Assembly (NCBI RefSeq): GCF_947500695.1
Contig: NZ_CANMSS010000001.1
Span: 124,001 to 188,000 of the forward strand
DNA: 64,000 nucleotides
Reading direction: 5' to 3'
Origin: an uncultured Pseudoteredinibacter sp.
GTDB lineage: Bacteria; Pseudomonadota; Gammaproteobacteria; Pseudomonadales; Cellvibrionaceae
Made by a program: the position numbers and the translations under genes. Each line of letters starts with the position of its first letter. Position 1 is the stretch's first letter. The notes below the pieces were generated by a model, which was given only the letters and a program-made list of their open reading frames with translations, did no database searches and was not told the origin of the DNA. Below are positions 18,301 through 26,694 of the stretch, piece by piece.

Positions 18301-21300
18301 GTGCATTCCGTGTCAATGAGTCAGGTGCGGCGACTTATAATGTACCGGTAGCTGCCCCAGCCGGAACGGCGGGTGTTGTTCCACAAGTCAGTTTGTCTTA
18401 TAGCAGTCAGGCAGGTAATGGCTTGATGGGACTTGGTTGGTCTATTAATGGTTTAAGTAGCATTTCCCGTTGTCGTCAAACTTTACATCAAGATCGCCAA
18501 GCCTTGGCTATTGAGTGGAATGCAAATGACCGCTTTTGCTTGGATGGTCAACGCTTAGTTGTGGTAAGTGGCAGCTATGGCGAAGCAAATAGCGAATACA
18601 AAACAGAAATCGATAGCTTTACGACGGTTACTGCGGTAGGGGGAACAAGTGGAGATCCCGAATACTTCACCGTAGAGCGAAAGGATGGCTCAATTAGCTT
18701 TTATGGTAAAGACAACGATACTAGAAAAAGTAAACAGCTAGGGGTTAACAATAAGACACTGTCTTGGGGAATTAGTGAATTCCAAGATAGTTTAGCTAAT
18801 CCGATTAAGTTCTTTTATGAAAACAACGGCAATGGTCAGGGACAGCGTATTGACCAAATACGCTACGCTTACGGTTCTGGTCATTATCATTCGGCCTATA
18901 TCGATTTTGAGTACCAGGATCGTGATGACTATATTCGCTCTAATATTGCAGGCGCAACAATAAAGCAAGACAAACGTTTAGCGCGCGTAGTGTCTTATAA
19001 TGACCATGATTACAATGGCAGCTTTGATATAGTGCGCTCCTACTCGATTGCTTATCAGTTTGCGTCACAAGTGGGTACGGATTCGTTAAGCCGAGTGGCG
19101 AAGATAACAGACTGTGTAGATCCAGAGGTTTCAGATACTTGTCTGGCAGCTACAAGTTTCACCTGGGAGTTACCGGTTTCAGGTTTCTCTTCAGCTTCCT
19201 CAAGTATCGATCTCAGCGAATACAAACACCGCTACTTGTTCAATTTCAAGCCTGCCGATATTAATGGTGATGGCTATACCGATTTAGTATGGCTAGATAT
19301 TCATAATAATGTCGCCAAGATGTTATATGCGGTATCAAACCAGCAAGGCGGCTTTGTACAAGGTGCATTTAAGAAGGGCACTGAGGGGCTAGGCGAAATA
19401 ACAACGGGAAGTTTGCCAAATGATAAGGAATTTCCATTAGAGGTTCTCGATTACAATGCCGATGGCCGAATGGATGTCGCTACTTATAACGGCAGCGAAT
19501 GGCAGGTGTATCTCTCTGTGCCAGTAGAAACAGCCGTTGGTGTATCCTCATGGCGTTTAAACTACTATGCACTAGACACCGGTCTTACTGAAAAAGAAGC
19601 GCAATTTGTTGATGTGAACTCTGATGGCTTGGCTGATGCTGTGTACCTCTCAAAAGTGGGGTCAAACCGTCAATTAAAAGTTCGTTATTTGCAGCGCAGC
19701 AGTAGTCAGAGCTTTAGCTCGAGCCAGTTTTATCAATGGGGTGCAGAGTATCATTTAGCCACCTTCGCTGCGGGTAGCGATACTCAAAAGCTGATGGCAG
19801 GAGAAGTAAATGGTGACGGTAGAATCGATTTTCTAGTAACAGACCTCGAAAACAAAAATCCGCAAACGGCTAAGGAATTTGTCTTAGCGAGCACTGCTGA
19901 CGGAAGTTATAGTGTAGAAACTTATACCAGTCCCGTTGCTCAGGGAGTAGAAAGACAATACCGTTTGCAAGATGTAAACAGTGACGGTTTAGCCGATCTT
20001 ATTGATAACAACTCTTTGTATCTGGCTGATGGAGAGGGAGGGTTTTCTACAGCGGCAATCGCCTTGCATAGCAATGTGGAAATCGATGGTTTGCAACTGG
20101 CCGATTATAATCATGATGGTTATACCGATCTAATTTGGCCAAATTATTCGACGAATAAAGTACAGGTAGCCATTTGGAATAATAAACTTCAAAACTTTGT
20201 TGCCCCTGCTGGTATTGCTGATATAACAGGCGGCTCAAGTCAAAGCCACTTATTCTTCGATATGAGCGGCGATGGTAGTTTGGATTATATTCGCCTAGCT
20301 GATGAAGATTTGATCACGCGTCAAGGCTTAAAAACGTCACCATTCAACCTTGTCAAAAGCATTACAAATGGCCTGGGTGCGAGAACCACCATTAATTATC
20401 AAACCATGTCCCAGAGTGACCATTACATTCGTAAGGACCTGTGGGGCATAATCAATGAGCATTATTCTCCAGAGCGCTATATAGATTGGAGTACTGGGAA
20501 TCGCATTGCTTACCGTAGTAATGTCTTTAATGATGTGAATACCATTCCCGACTTTTATAGTTACTTAAACAAAAGTAGTTGGAATGTTAATAACGACAGT
20601 CACAGCTTAGATAAATCTTCGGTTGTGCTAGAGCTGCGAGCACCGATTTCATTGGTTACAACGGTTGCAAGCTCGGCCCCTATTGCTAATTCAAACAATA
20701 ACAGCAGTTCAATCAACTACTACTATGCAGGGGCAAAATTACAGGCTGCTGGCCGGGGCTTACTTGGTTTTGATCAGCTAATTACTGAGGATATGCAAAC
20801 GCGGGTTAAAACCCATACTCATTACAGGCAGGATTGGCCATTTATTGGTTACCCGATGCTGACTGAAACTCGCACACAGAATGGCGCCTTATTAAGTCGT
20901 GCTGAAAATATTTGGAAGCTTAAGGGTTTTAATAAATCTAGTTGGCAAAATACTATTGCTTCATCGGGTACTGCTTCATTGGGTGCAGTAAAGCCATACA
21001 TAGCGAAGTCCATTGAAGAAAGCTACAACCTAATGGAAGACCTTAGCACCACTGGCGCGAGACTCTCCAAGGTTGAAACCAATACAAGTTATGATGATTT
21101 TGGTAACCCTACTGAGATAAGCGTTGAAACTACCGGAAGACAAGCCTCTGAAGGTTTATTCAGAACAACGACCATAAATGAATACAATGGAAGCCTGACT
21201 CTATTAGGAAGATCACAATCGCACAGCTATCGAGAGCTAGGCCGCTTAACGAAAGCGACGGTTACCAAGCAGCGTTATAAAGTGGCCGGCGACAGCACTC

Positions 21301-24300
21301 CTCAAAGTGAGTCAACGCGTGTTTCCGCTTTTGAATACAGAGACTTAGGCAAATTGTCTGGCTTGTTAGACAAGGAGATTATAGAGCCTGGGCAGCTGGA
21401 TTTTGAACTGATAACTGAGCATCGTTATGACGACTTCGGCAATAAAATTGGCGCTAAACAAACCGCTGCAGCTGACAATAACACCCGATGCGCACTTGGT
21501 AGAACAACATACGACACATACGGTCGTTATATGGTTTCACAGTCGGACTGCCTAGGGAGAAAGGTCCAAAGCATTGATTCGCGTAACAAGTTTGGTGCAC
21601 CGCTTCGTACATTTAGCTATACCAACGCAAGTAGCTTAAATAGCATTGAAACTGTCTATGCTTATACGCCAAGAGGCTTGCGCTATGGGCAAGCAAGCGA
21701 ATCTGGTAGTTGGAGTATTGATCTACTAACAAATTTTGCAGGTGAATGTGGCTCTACCGCAGTGTATAGGTCGATTAGCAAAACATCCGGTGGTGCCAAA
21801 TCGGAAGTTTGTTTTGATTCTTTAGGTAGGCAGGTAGAAGAAAGAGCGCTTGGGTTCGCTGTTGACCAGTGGATCTCAAAGGAAACCCAATACGACAATT
21901 TGGGCCGAGTGAAGCGTGTATCAGAACCTAGTTATGAGGTCGCTAAATATTGGACGAGTAATGAGTATGATTTGCTTGGACGCGTTAAGCGAGTGACAGC
22001 GCCCAACGGTAGCATTTCAACTATCGGTTACAAGAACTATACGACGACAACTACGGTAACTAGGACAGGAGTAAACGCGGCAGACCTAGTAAAACGTGAA
22101 AGGAAGAACGTACTCGGTGAGTTGACGGAAGTATTTGACTACGCTGAAAATAGTGTGGCTACAGACTCTATAGGCACACGTCTAGCCTACGGTTATGATT
22201 CACAAGGCAATCTATCGGTTGTTGATAAGCACACTAATCAGGCCACAGTTACAGTAGAAATTTCTTACGATCTTTTAGGTCGTAAGAAGTCAATGAACGA
22301 TCCAGACAAGGGGCATTGGAAATACGAGTATAATCCGTTTGGTGAGCTGACGAAGCAAACTGATGCTGAAGGCAATGTTAGCCAACAATTCTATGATGGT
22401 TTGGGCCGATTAGAGAGTAGGCAGGATTATGATAGTCAAGGTGATTTAGCGTCACAGAGTGAATGGGTGTACGATACCGCAATCAATGGCTTGGGCCAGC
22501 TTGACTATGTAACCCATGATAATGTGAAAGATTCGGCTCTAGACAATGGCTCTAGACAGCAGAAAACTTTTTATTATGACGAATATGGGAGGCAAGAGTC
22601 TGTAAAAACAGAGATCACTATTGCGAGTCAACAAACCACCCACTATGAGAAGCAAGCTTACGATCAATATGGGCGACTTAAAACCGTTCACGATGCTTCA
22701 AGGGTGGGTGATGATTACTCTCTGAATGGCTTACGCTATCACTATAACCAGAACGGTTATCGCTATAAGCTCAGTGGCGATGTTAATGGTGTAAATCAAG
22801 ATTTCCAAACCATTACTTCAATGGATGCTAGGGGAAATATCACTAATGAATTGCTGGGTGATGGCAATGTAGTAGAAAGAACTTACGAAGAGGATATGGG
22901 GCGCCTTAAAACTCTAGAAGCAGGTGGTGCTACTGCTACTACCATTCAAGATTCGGCGTATGCTTGGGACAATATCGGCAATCTGCTCAATCGTGTTGAT
23001 ATATGGGGCGATAAGAAGTTTAAGGAGGAGTTTACTTACGATGCTCTGAATCGTCTAAAGTCTTATAAAATTGAGTCAGGAACTGGAAGTGATGTCTCTG
23101 GAGATTATGTCTATTCCAATACTATAAGGTATGACGCTTTTGGCAATATCCTCTACAAGAGTGATGTATGTAGTAGTACCAGCAACTGTTACTACTACGG
23201 CCCTGGGGCTAATGGAAACGGTGGGCCTCATGCCTTGCGCCATGTAAACGGCGGTAACTACCATTACGATAAAAATGGCAACAATACCTATTCAGATGGG
23301 CGTACTATTAGCTATACCAGCTTTAATAAGGTTAAAACCATTGTTAAGGGAGCTAACAAAATCGGTTTTGACTATGGTGCGGATAGATCCCGTTACGCCC
23401 GAATTGATGGAATAGGAGGGGCTCAGCAGAAAATTACACTGTACCTAGGCTCTGTGGAAAAAACCTATGACTCGGCCGGCGTTGTTAGCCACAAGCGTTA
23501 CATTGGCGGGCTAGCTATTGTGAATTTAAGTGAGTCCAATGGTGTTGTTGATACTGTGCAAAATCAACTGCGGTACATCTACAAGGATCACCTTGGTAGC
23601 ACCGATGTTATAACCGACGAGAACGGTCACATTCTGCAAGAGTTCAGTTTTGATGCGTTTGGTGCTCGCCGGACCCCTGGCAGCTGGCAGGATATGTTTG
23701 ATGTGCTGAATGCACTGCATTCGGTGCAATATTCGGTGAATAACTTAATCACAAACCGAGGCTATACCGGTCATGAAATGCTCGACGATGTGGGCATTAT
23801 TCACATGAACGGGCGGATTTATGATCCGCGTGTAGCGCGCTTTTTGCAGGCGGATCCGTTTGTGCAGGCTGCTAGTGATACTCAGATGTATAACCGTTAT
23901 AGCTACGTGCGGAATAATCCGTTGAATGCTACGGATCCTAGTGGGTATTTTGTGTTTACTTTAGCGGCAGGAATCTACCTGGCCGCAGCCGAAGTGACGA
24001 AACTATGGGTCGTTGGGCTGGTCATGGGAGCCGCTGGTTTTGCTGATGCTTTAGCGCAAGGTGCTAGTTTCGGTGATGCGTTAAAATCTGGCATTATACA
24101 GGGTATATCAGCAGCAGCCTTTGGCGCTGTTAGCGAAGGATTTAGCTGGGCGAAAGCGGGTTTTGGGGAAGGTTTTGCGCAGGTCATGAAGTTAGGAACA
24201 ATTGGGGGGATTACTAGCGTTTTACAGGGAGGTAAATTTGGTCATGGCTTCGCCAGTGCTGGTTTATCTGCTCCTGCTGGGCACGGTTTAAGCAAATTGC

Positions 24301-24860
24301 TAGGAGCGGGACCTTCCGCTAGGGTGATTTCCCAGATAGTTGTAGGAGGGACGGTATCTAAGGCTACTGGGGGGAAATTTGCGAATGGGGCAACCACCGC
24401 AGCGTTCGCTAGTTTATTTAGTGAGTTGGCACAAGGTGGTAGCCCTGCTAAGGAAGGAACGCCTGGCGATCAGTCCTCTCAAGAGCAAAAAAATCTCACA
24501 GAAGCTCAAGCAGAATTTAGAAGATTGTATGAAGCTGGCTTACTGCCGGAAGAATTTAATTTCATAAATGATCTTGAGGGAGGTCTTGATAATCCCGCGC
24601 TAAGTTTCAAGTATGTCGATAGGGCCGTGCCTGGTCGTGTGGCAGAAATGGATATTTATGATTACACAGGTGCAACTGTCTACAGGGGGGGTGCAAGTAG
24701 TTTGACTGTGGCATTGGATACTGTTGCTCACGAAATTTATCATATGCACCCGACCAACCAGAGACTATGGAAAGGAGGGGGCTTCGGTAAGAATATTGCG
24801 CAGAGTCAGGCTGTCAGGATGGGCCGTAGAACCGTGGAGGTTTGGAAGGAGAATCCATGA
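15393..24860 (+). CDS. Giant secreted SpvB/RHS polymorphic toxin with C-terminal HEIYH metallopeptidase-like domain
   Basis: This 3155-residue protein starts at GTG 15393 with AAAGGAA upstream. Order: signal peptide (1-22); Cys-rich module G.(Y/F)EG...GWAC...I.V.FY (23-130); four fibronectin-III-like modules (about 133-496); three more GWAC modules (about 501-848); a fifth FnIII-like module; SpvB domain (about 965-1290, PQVSLSYSSQAGNGLMGLGW); FG-GAP/VCBS-type repeats (ADINGDGYTDLVW, about 1286-1630); many YD/RHS repeats (about 1690-2730); RHS core DHLGSTDV at 2731 and GRIYDPRVARFLQADPF near 2806. After DPSGYF (about 2848) comes a Gly/Ala-rich pretoxin stretch, then a variable tip with His3113-Glu-Ile-Tyr-His3117, a zinc-protease motif. 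SpvB/RHS shells in Tc toxins enclose and release a C-terminal toxin. The Sec signal and absence of PAAR argue against a T6SS effector. Its stop overlaps the next gene. Confidence 0.92.
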   Translation: MYFFRFSLFLTLLLSLSGFSQAYTLKGNYEGISGTPSLFGWACQVDKEQAIAVHFYVGGRGNYSTFFGGVVASRGGERGIATTCSTSNSNFRFNWTPSTSKVQQYCGNYITGYAYNPAGSKYIGSHYLACPPKPSAVSYFNGPSSAYSGENVYLNWGSASGSVDRYQVDYKTPTGNWFTIHYSGSRSKTYNVSGGGTHQFRVMACYKGQCGSKKYHSVSVSPKPSAVGNVSGPSSVEKGGSITLNWGAARGTVDKYQVDLKKPGQSRFTIHYHSSRSKTYQMDTVGANEFRIMACYQGQCGPYKYHTVNVTQPQPPGSVSSFQVSPTTLYSGQSVSMSWGAASSGTVDDYQVDYKSPSASSWTTIHHNPSRSKQYVVNGGGTHQFRVRACNGTVCSASVARSVTVLKPGNVPNFTLTPGDLLSTETVQLSWGQASGVVDKYQVDYKAAGASSWTTIFSQNQRTWQHQVQGAGVHYFRVWACNNGVCSSSTEASVNVSMPMPRGNFEGFVHQGAPEKMQGWACMQLHESPIQVQFYQGEKNDLSSPIFNVSPSSAGEVGIANSCHTQNSNFRFTKVFSASEMLQYCGKPISGYAQHNGQSKWIGTHSTECPEVELRGSFEGLVNSNHKQLQGWACQRDNEDPISVDFYAAAKDDTSPNKLIHTLLPNIVGEAGIATSCNTQSTRFRFKWQMPDSMLNQYCLNKTRSGEISAYAKVAGKTKWIGTHHLICPGLEGNFEGYNPNDSREFVGWACDVDNEESITVRFYTGEPNDLGELVGGASADKLGEEGIGLRCATENTNFRFAWKLSEEKFQEFCGQDILGYAISNIATGQPERNKLIGRRTLTCDAGIPTGFKVNPTTVSINQPFELSWNAGGDNVSSYKLYELLPGTSEWLIRYEGPNTNFSVGQKSTAGEYKYRVQQCTSATSCSGFAVLTVDIGQSAGYSAISELLNGNLARDDQIRNTDKVGTLGGAFRVNESGAATYNVPVAAPAGTAGVVPQVSLSYSSQAGNGLMGLGWSINGLSSISRCRQTLHQDRQALAIEWNANDRFCLDGQRLVVVSGSYGEANSEYKTEIDSFTTVTAVGGTSGDPEYFTVERKDGSISFYGKDNDTRKSKQLGVNNKTLSWGISEFQDSLANPIKFFYENNGNGQGQRIDQIRYAYGSGHYHSAYIDFEYQDRDDYIRSNIAGATIKQDKRLARVVSYNDHDYNGSFDIVRSYSIAYQFASQVGTDSLSRVAKITDCVDPEVSDTCLAATSFTWELPVSGFSSASSSIDLSEYKHRYLFNFKPADINGDGYTDLVWLDIHNNVAKMLYAVSNQQGGFVQGAFKKGTEGLGEITTGSLPNDKEFPLEVLDYNADGRMDVATYNGSEWQVYLSVPVETAVGVSSWRLNYYALDTGLTEKEAQFVDVNSDGLADAVYLSKVGSNRQLKVRYLQRSSSQSFSSSQFYQWGAEYHLATFAAGSDTQKLMAGEVNGDGRIDFLVTDLENKNPQTAKEFVLASTADGSYSVETYTSPVAQGVERQYRLQDVNSDGLADLIDNNSLYLADGEGGFSTAAIALHSNVEIDGLQLADYNHDGYTDLIWPNYSTNKVQVAIWNNKLQNFVAPAGIADITGGSSQSHLFFDMSGDGSLDYIRLADEDLITRQGLKTSPFNLVKSITNGLGARTTINYQTMSQSDHYIRKDLWGIINEHYSPERYIDWSTGNRIAYRSNVFNDVNTIPDFYSYLNKSSWNVNNDSHSLDKSSVVLELRAPISLVTTVASSAPIANSNNNSSSINYYYAGAKLQAAGRGLLGFDQLITEDMQTRVKTHTHYRQDWPFIGYPMLTETRTQNGALLSRAENIWKLKGFNKSSWQNTIASSGTASLGAVKPYIAKSIEESYNLMEDLSTTGARLSKVETNTSYDDFGNPTEISVETTGRQASEGLFRTTTINEYNGSLTLLGRSQSHSYRELGRLTKATVTKQRYKVAGDSTPQSESTRVSAFEYRDLGKLSGLLDKEIIEPGQLDFELITEHRYDDFGNKIGAKQTAAADNNTRCALGRTTYDTYGRYMVSQSDCLGRKVQSIDSRNKFGAPLRTFSYTNASSLNSIETVYAYTPRGLRYGQASESGSWSIDLLTNFAGECGSTAVYRSISKTSGGAKSEVCFDSLGRQVEERALGFAVDQWISKETQYDNLGRVKRVSEPSYEVAKYWTSNEYDLLGRVKRVTAPNGSISTIGYKNYTTTTTVTRTGVNAADLVKRERKNVLGELTEVFDYAENSVATDSIGTRLAYGYDSQGNLSVVDKHTNQATVTVEISYDLLGRKKSMNDPDKGHWKYEYNPFGELTKQTDAEGNVSQQFYDGLGRLESRQDYDSQGDLASQSEWVYDTAINGLGQLDYVTHDNVKDSALDNGSRQQKTFYYDEYGRQESVKTEITIASQQTTHYEKQAYDQYGRLKTVHDASRVGDDYSLNGLRYHYNQNGYRYKLSGDVNGVNQDFQTITSMDARGNITNELLGDGNVVERTYEEDMGRLKTLEAGGATATTIQDSAYAWDNIGNLLNRVDIWGDKKFKEEFTYDALNRLKSYKIESGTGSDVSGDYVYSNTIRYDAFGNILYKSDVCSSTSNCYYYGPGANGNGGPHALRHVNGGNYHYDKNGNNTYSDGRTISYTSFNKVKTIVKGANKIGFDYGADRSRYARIDGIGGAQQKITLYLGSVEKTYDSAGVVSHKRYIGGLAIVNLSESNGVVDTVQNQLRYIYKDHLGSTDVITDENGHILQEFSFDAFGARRTPGSWQDMFDVLNALHSVQYSVNNLITNRGYTGHEMLDDVGIIHMNGRIYDPRVARFLQADPFVQAASDTQMYNRYSYVRNNPLNATDPSGYFVFTLAAGIYLAAAEVTKLWVVGLVMGAAGFADALAQGASFGDALKSGIIQGISAAAFGAVSEGFSWAKAGFGEGFAQVMKLGTIGGITSVLQGGKFGHGFASAGLSAPAGHGLSKLLGAGPSARVISQIVVGGTVSKATGGKFANGATTAAFASLFSELAQGGSPAKEGTPGDQSSQEQKNLTEAQAEFRRLYEAGLLPEEFNFINDLEGGLDNPALSFKYVDRAVPGRVAEMDIYDYTGATVYRGGASSLTVALDTVAHEIYHMHPTNQRLWKGGGFGKNIAQSQAVRMGRRTVEVWKENP

Positions 24861-25465
24861 TGAAGGCAGTAGCAATATTTATAGTGTCCAGTTTGCTTTT
24901 TGTTACGAACACGGTGGCTTATCAACTGGAAAAAAAGACTTTACGCGAAGCTGTTGATAGCTCGGTTAAAGTGGCAAAAATAAAAGTAGTTAAGTCGGAG
25001 CTTGTGCTTAATGATGGTTACAACTGTGGCGCTGATTATAGTGTTGATGTCATAACAGGATTTAAAGGTGGCGACTCAGGCTTTGTATTCCGTTCATCTT
25101 CTCCGCTTGTTGTTGGTGGTGAGTACTTGGTTTTTGCCAACAGTAAAAACCTTGATGCTTCTACTAACTATTTAGCTATGGGAAAAAATGATATGGCTGG
25201 TTATGAGGCTTGCACTGAAAATGAATTGCTTTATGCCAGTAGCCTTCATGGTGAGGTGTTCGAGTTTGACTCATTATGGAAGATAGCTACAGAAAAAGTG
25301 GCTGTGAAATCCATTGTTGAGCTTCCATATTTGTCAGAGCTGGAAGCTGAAAAGATAGAATTTAAAAGTGATAAAGCATCGGATATATATCTTGAGGGAT
25401 TATCTTATTGGCGAGTTTGCTGGTCTTCTTTTAAAGAGAATCTGGTAGCATTAACAGCTAATTAG
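24857..25465 (+). CDS. Small secreted protein, candidate immunity protein with NTR/TIMP-like pattern
   Basis: The ATG at 24857 overlaps the RHS stop as ATGA and follows AAGGAG, so the two genes are translationally coupled. The 202-residue product has a signal peptide ending about NTVA and is predicted to be periplasmic. Residues about 18-90 (VKVAKIKVVKSE...YSVDVITGFKGGDSGFVFRSS...LVVGGEYLVFAN) follow the pattern of bacterial NTR/TIMP-like OB folds: strand 'a.vvf.gkV', then 'f.V...fKG', then 'VGGEYLVFA'. TIMPs inhibit zinc metalloproteases, and the upstream toxin tip has HEIYH, so an inhibitor-type immunity role is attractive but inferred. Unlike animal TIMPs, no cysteine lies at the expected mature N-terminus. 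It could also be an unrelated accessory protein. Confidence 0.8.
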   Translation: MMKAVAIFIVSSLLFVTNTVAYQLEKKTLREAVDSSVKVAKIKVVKSELVLNDGYNCGADYSVDVITGFKGGDSGFVFRSSSPLVVGGEYLVFANSKNLDASTNYLAMGKNDMAGYEACTENELLYASSLHGEVFEFDSLWKIATEKVAVKSIVELPYLSELEAEKIEFKSDKASDIYLEGLSYWRVCWSSFKENLVALTAN

Positions 25466-25471
25466 CTAAAC

Positions 25472-26600
25472 AATAGACAGGACACCCACCCATAGCCACG
25501 AGGAAGCCAGATAGCAGAGGTCACTCCAACCTCCTATCTGGCTTATTTGTCTCTACGCTCTCATTGCCTTAAGCATAAATGGGACACCCACCTCTAATAG
25601 ATAGGAATAAAGACAATAGACGGGACACCCACTTGGAATAGACAGGACACCCACCCATAGCCGCGAAGAAGCCAGATAGCAGAGGTAACTCCAACCTCCT
25701 ATCTGGTTTATTTGTCTCTACACTCTCATTGCCCTAGGCCTGACGGTTTTCAGATAGGCCAAATCACTGATAATTGGCCAACCTTTAAAAAAGCGCTAAC
25801 CAAGTTAAAATAAATGGGACACCCACCCGTAGCCACGAGGAAGCCAGATAGCAGTGGTCACTCCAACCTCCTATCTGGCTTATTTGTCTCTACGCTCTCA
25901 TTGCCTTAGGTCAAATAGACGCGACACCCACCCATAGAACTGGATAGAAATGGATGGGACACTCACGCATAGCCGCGAGGAAATCAGATAGCTGAGGTAA
26001 CTCCAACCTCCTATCTGGTTTATTTGTCTCTACAATCTCATTGCCTTAGGCCTGACGGTTTTCAGCTGGGCCAAATCACTGATAATTATCCAATCTTTAA
26101 AAAAGCGCTAACCAAGACGGTCGAACTGTTGTAGTTTCGACTTTTAAAACTAGACGGGACACCCACCTTTAGCCTGAATAGTATAGACGGGCCCCCCCCA
26201 CTAAAAATAGATGGCACAGAATAGACGGGACACCCACCCATAGCCGCGAGTAAATAGACGGGACACCCACCCATAGCCGCGAGTAAATAGACGGGACACC
26301 CACCCATAACGGAATTAGACGGGACACCCGCCCATAGCCGCGAGGAAGCCAGATAGCGGAATAGGCGGGACACCCACCTGAAAAATAGACGGAAATAGAC
26401 GGGGAAAATAGATGGGACACCCACCCATAGCCACGAGGAAGCCAGATAGCAGAGGTCACTCCAACCTCCTATCTGGTTTATTTGTCTCTACGCTCTCATA
26501 ATAGACAGGACACCCACCCATAGCCGCGAAGAAGCCAGATAGCAGAGGTAACTCCAACCTCCTATCTGGTTTATTTGTCTCTACACTCTCATTGCCCTAG
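25472..26600. repeat. Cluster of REP-like and hairpin repeats upstream of the RAYT gene
   Basis: Six near-identical units of about 100 bases begin at about 25472, 25637, 25812, 25949, 26406 and 26500. Each opens with a GGGACACCCACCC-type head, then CATAGCC(A/G)CGAGG, then an internal inverted repeat (AGCCAGATAG...AGAGGT against ACCTCCTATCTGG), and ends TTTGTCTCTAC.CTCTCATTGCC. Between them the short head alone recurs, about 15 copies in total, densest at 26155-26375 with 31-base periodicity (TAAATAGACGGGACACCCAC). The pattern fits REP/BIME palindromes mobilised by the adjacent RAYT transposase. No convincing protein is encoded; minus-strand open frames here only translate the repeat. Confidence 0.85.
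26002..26144 (+). repeat. Upstream copy of the RAYT gene's 5' leader
   Basis: About 140 bases here match 26551-26694, the sequence immediately before the RAYT start codon, almost base for base. The copy runs from CTCCAACCTCCTATCTGG through CTGACGGTTTTCAGCTGGG to GTAGTTTCGACTT and stops exactly where the coding sequence begins downstream. A third, partial copy (CTGACGGTTTTCAG to GCGCTAACCAAG) is at 25737-25809. The exact boundary at the start codon suggests a copied regulatory end or a non-autonomous derivative. Confidence 0.85.
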
Positions 26601-26694
26601 GCCTGACGGTTTTCAGCTGGGCCAAATCACTGATAATTATCCAATCTTTAAAAAAGCGCTAACCAAGACGGTCGAACTGTTGTAGTTTCGACTT
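26551..26694 (+). promoter_or_regulatory. RAYT gene leader with short inverted repeat before the start codon
   Basis: The leader ends with GTCGAA...TTCGAC, a 6-bp inverted repeat that lies within the last 25 bases before the ATG at 26695. There is no Shine-Dalgarno sequence, so translation may be weak or structure-controlled, which would limit transposase output. It is duplicated at 26002-26144. Confidence 0.5.

Noticed and set aside
26086..26459. Two overlapping minus-strand proteins full of GCPVYLLAAMGG-like repeats
   Set aside because: They only translate the REP cluster, have no ribosome site, and their repetition follows the DNA motif in two frames.
25472..26600. CRISPR array
   Set aside because: The repeats are of different lengths, carry internal hairpins and are themselves mosaic. 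The sequence between them is repeated, not unique spacer DNA, and there are no cas genes. A RAYT gene next to them explains the pattern better.
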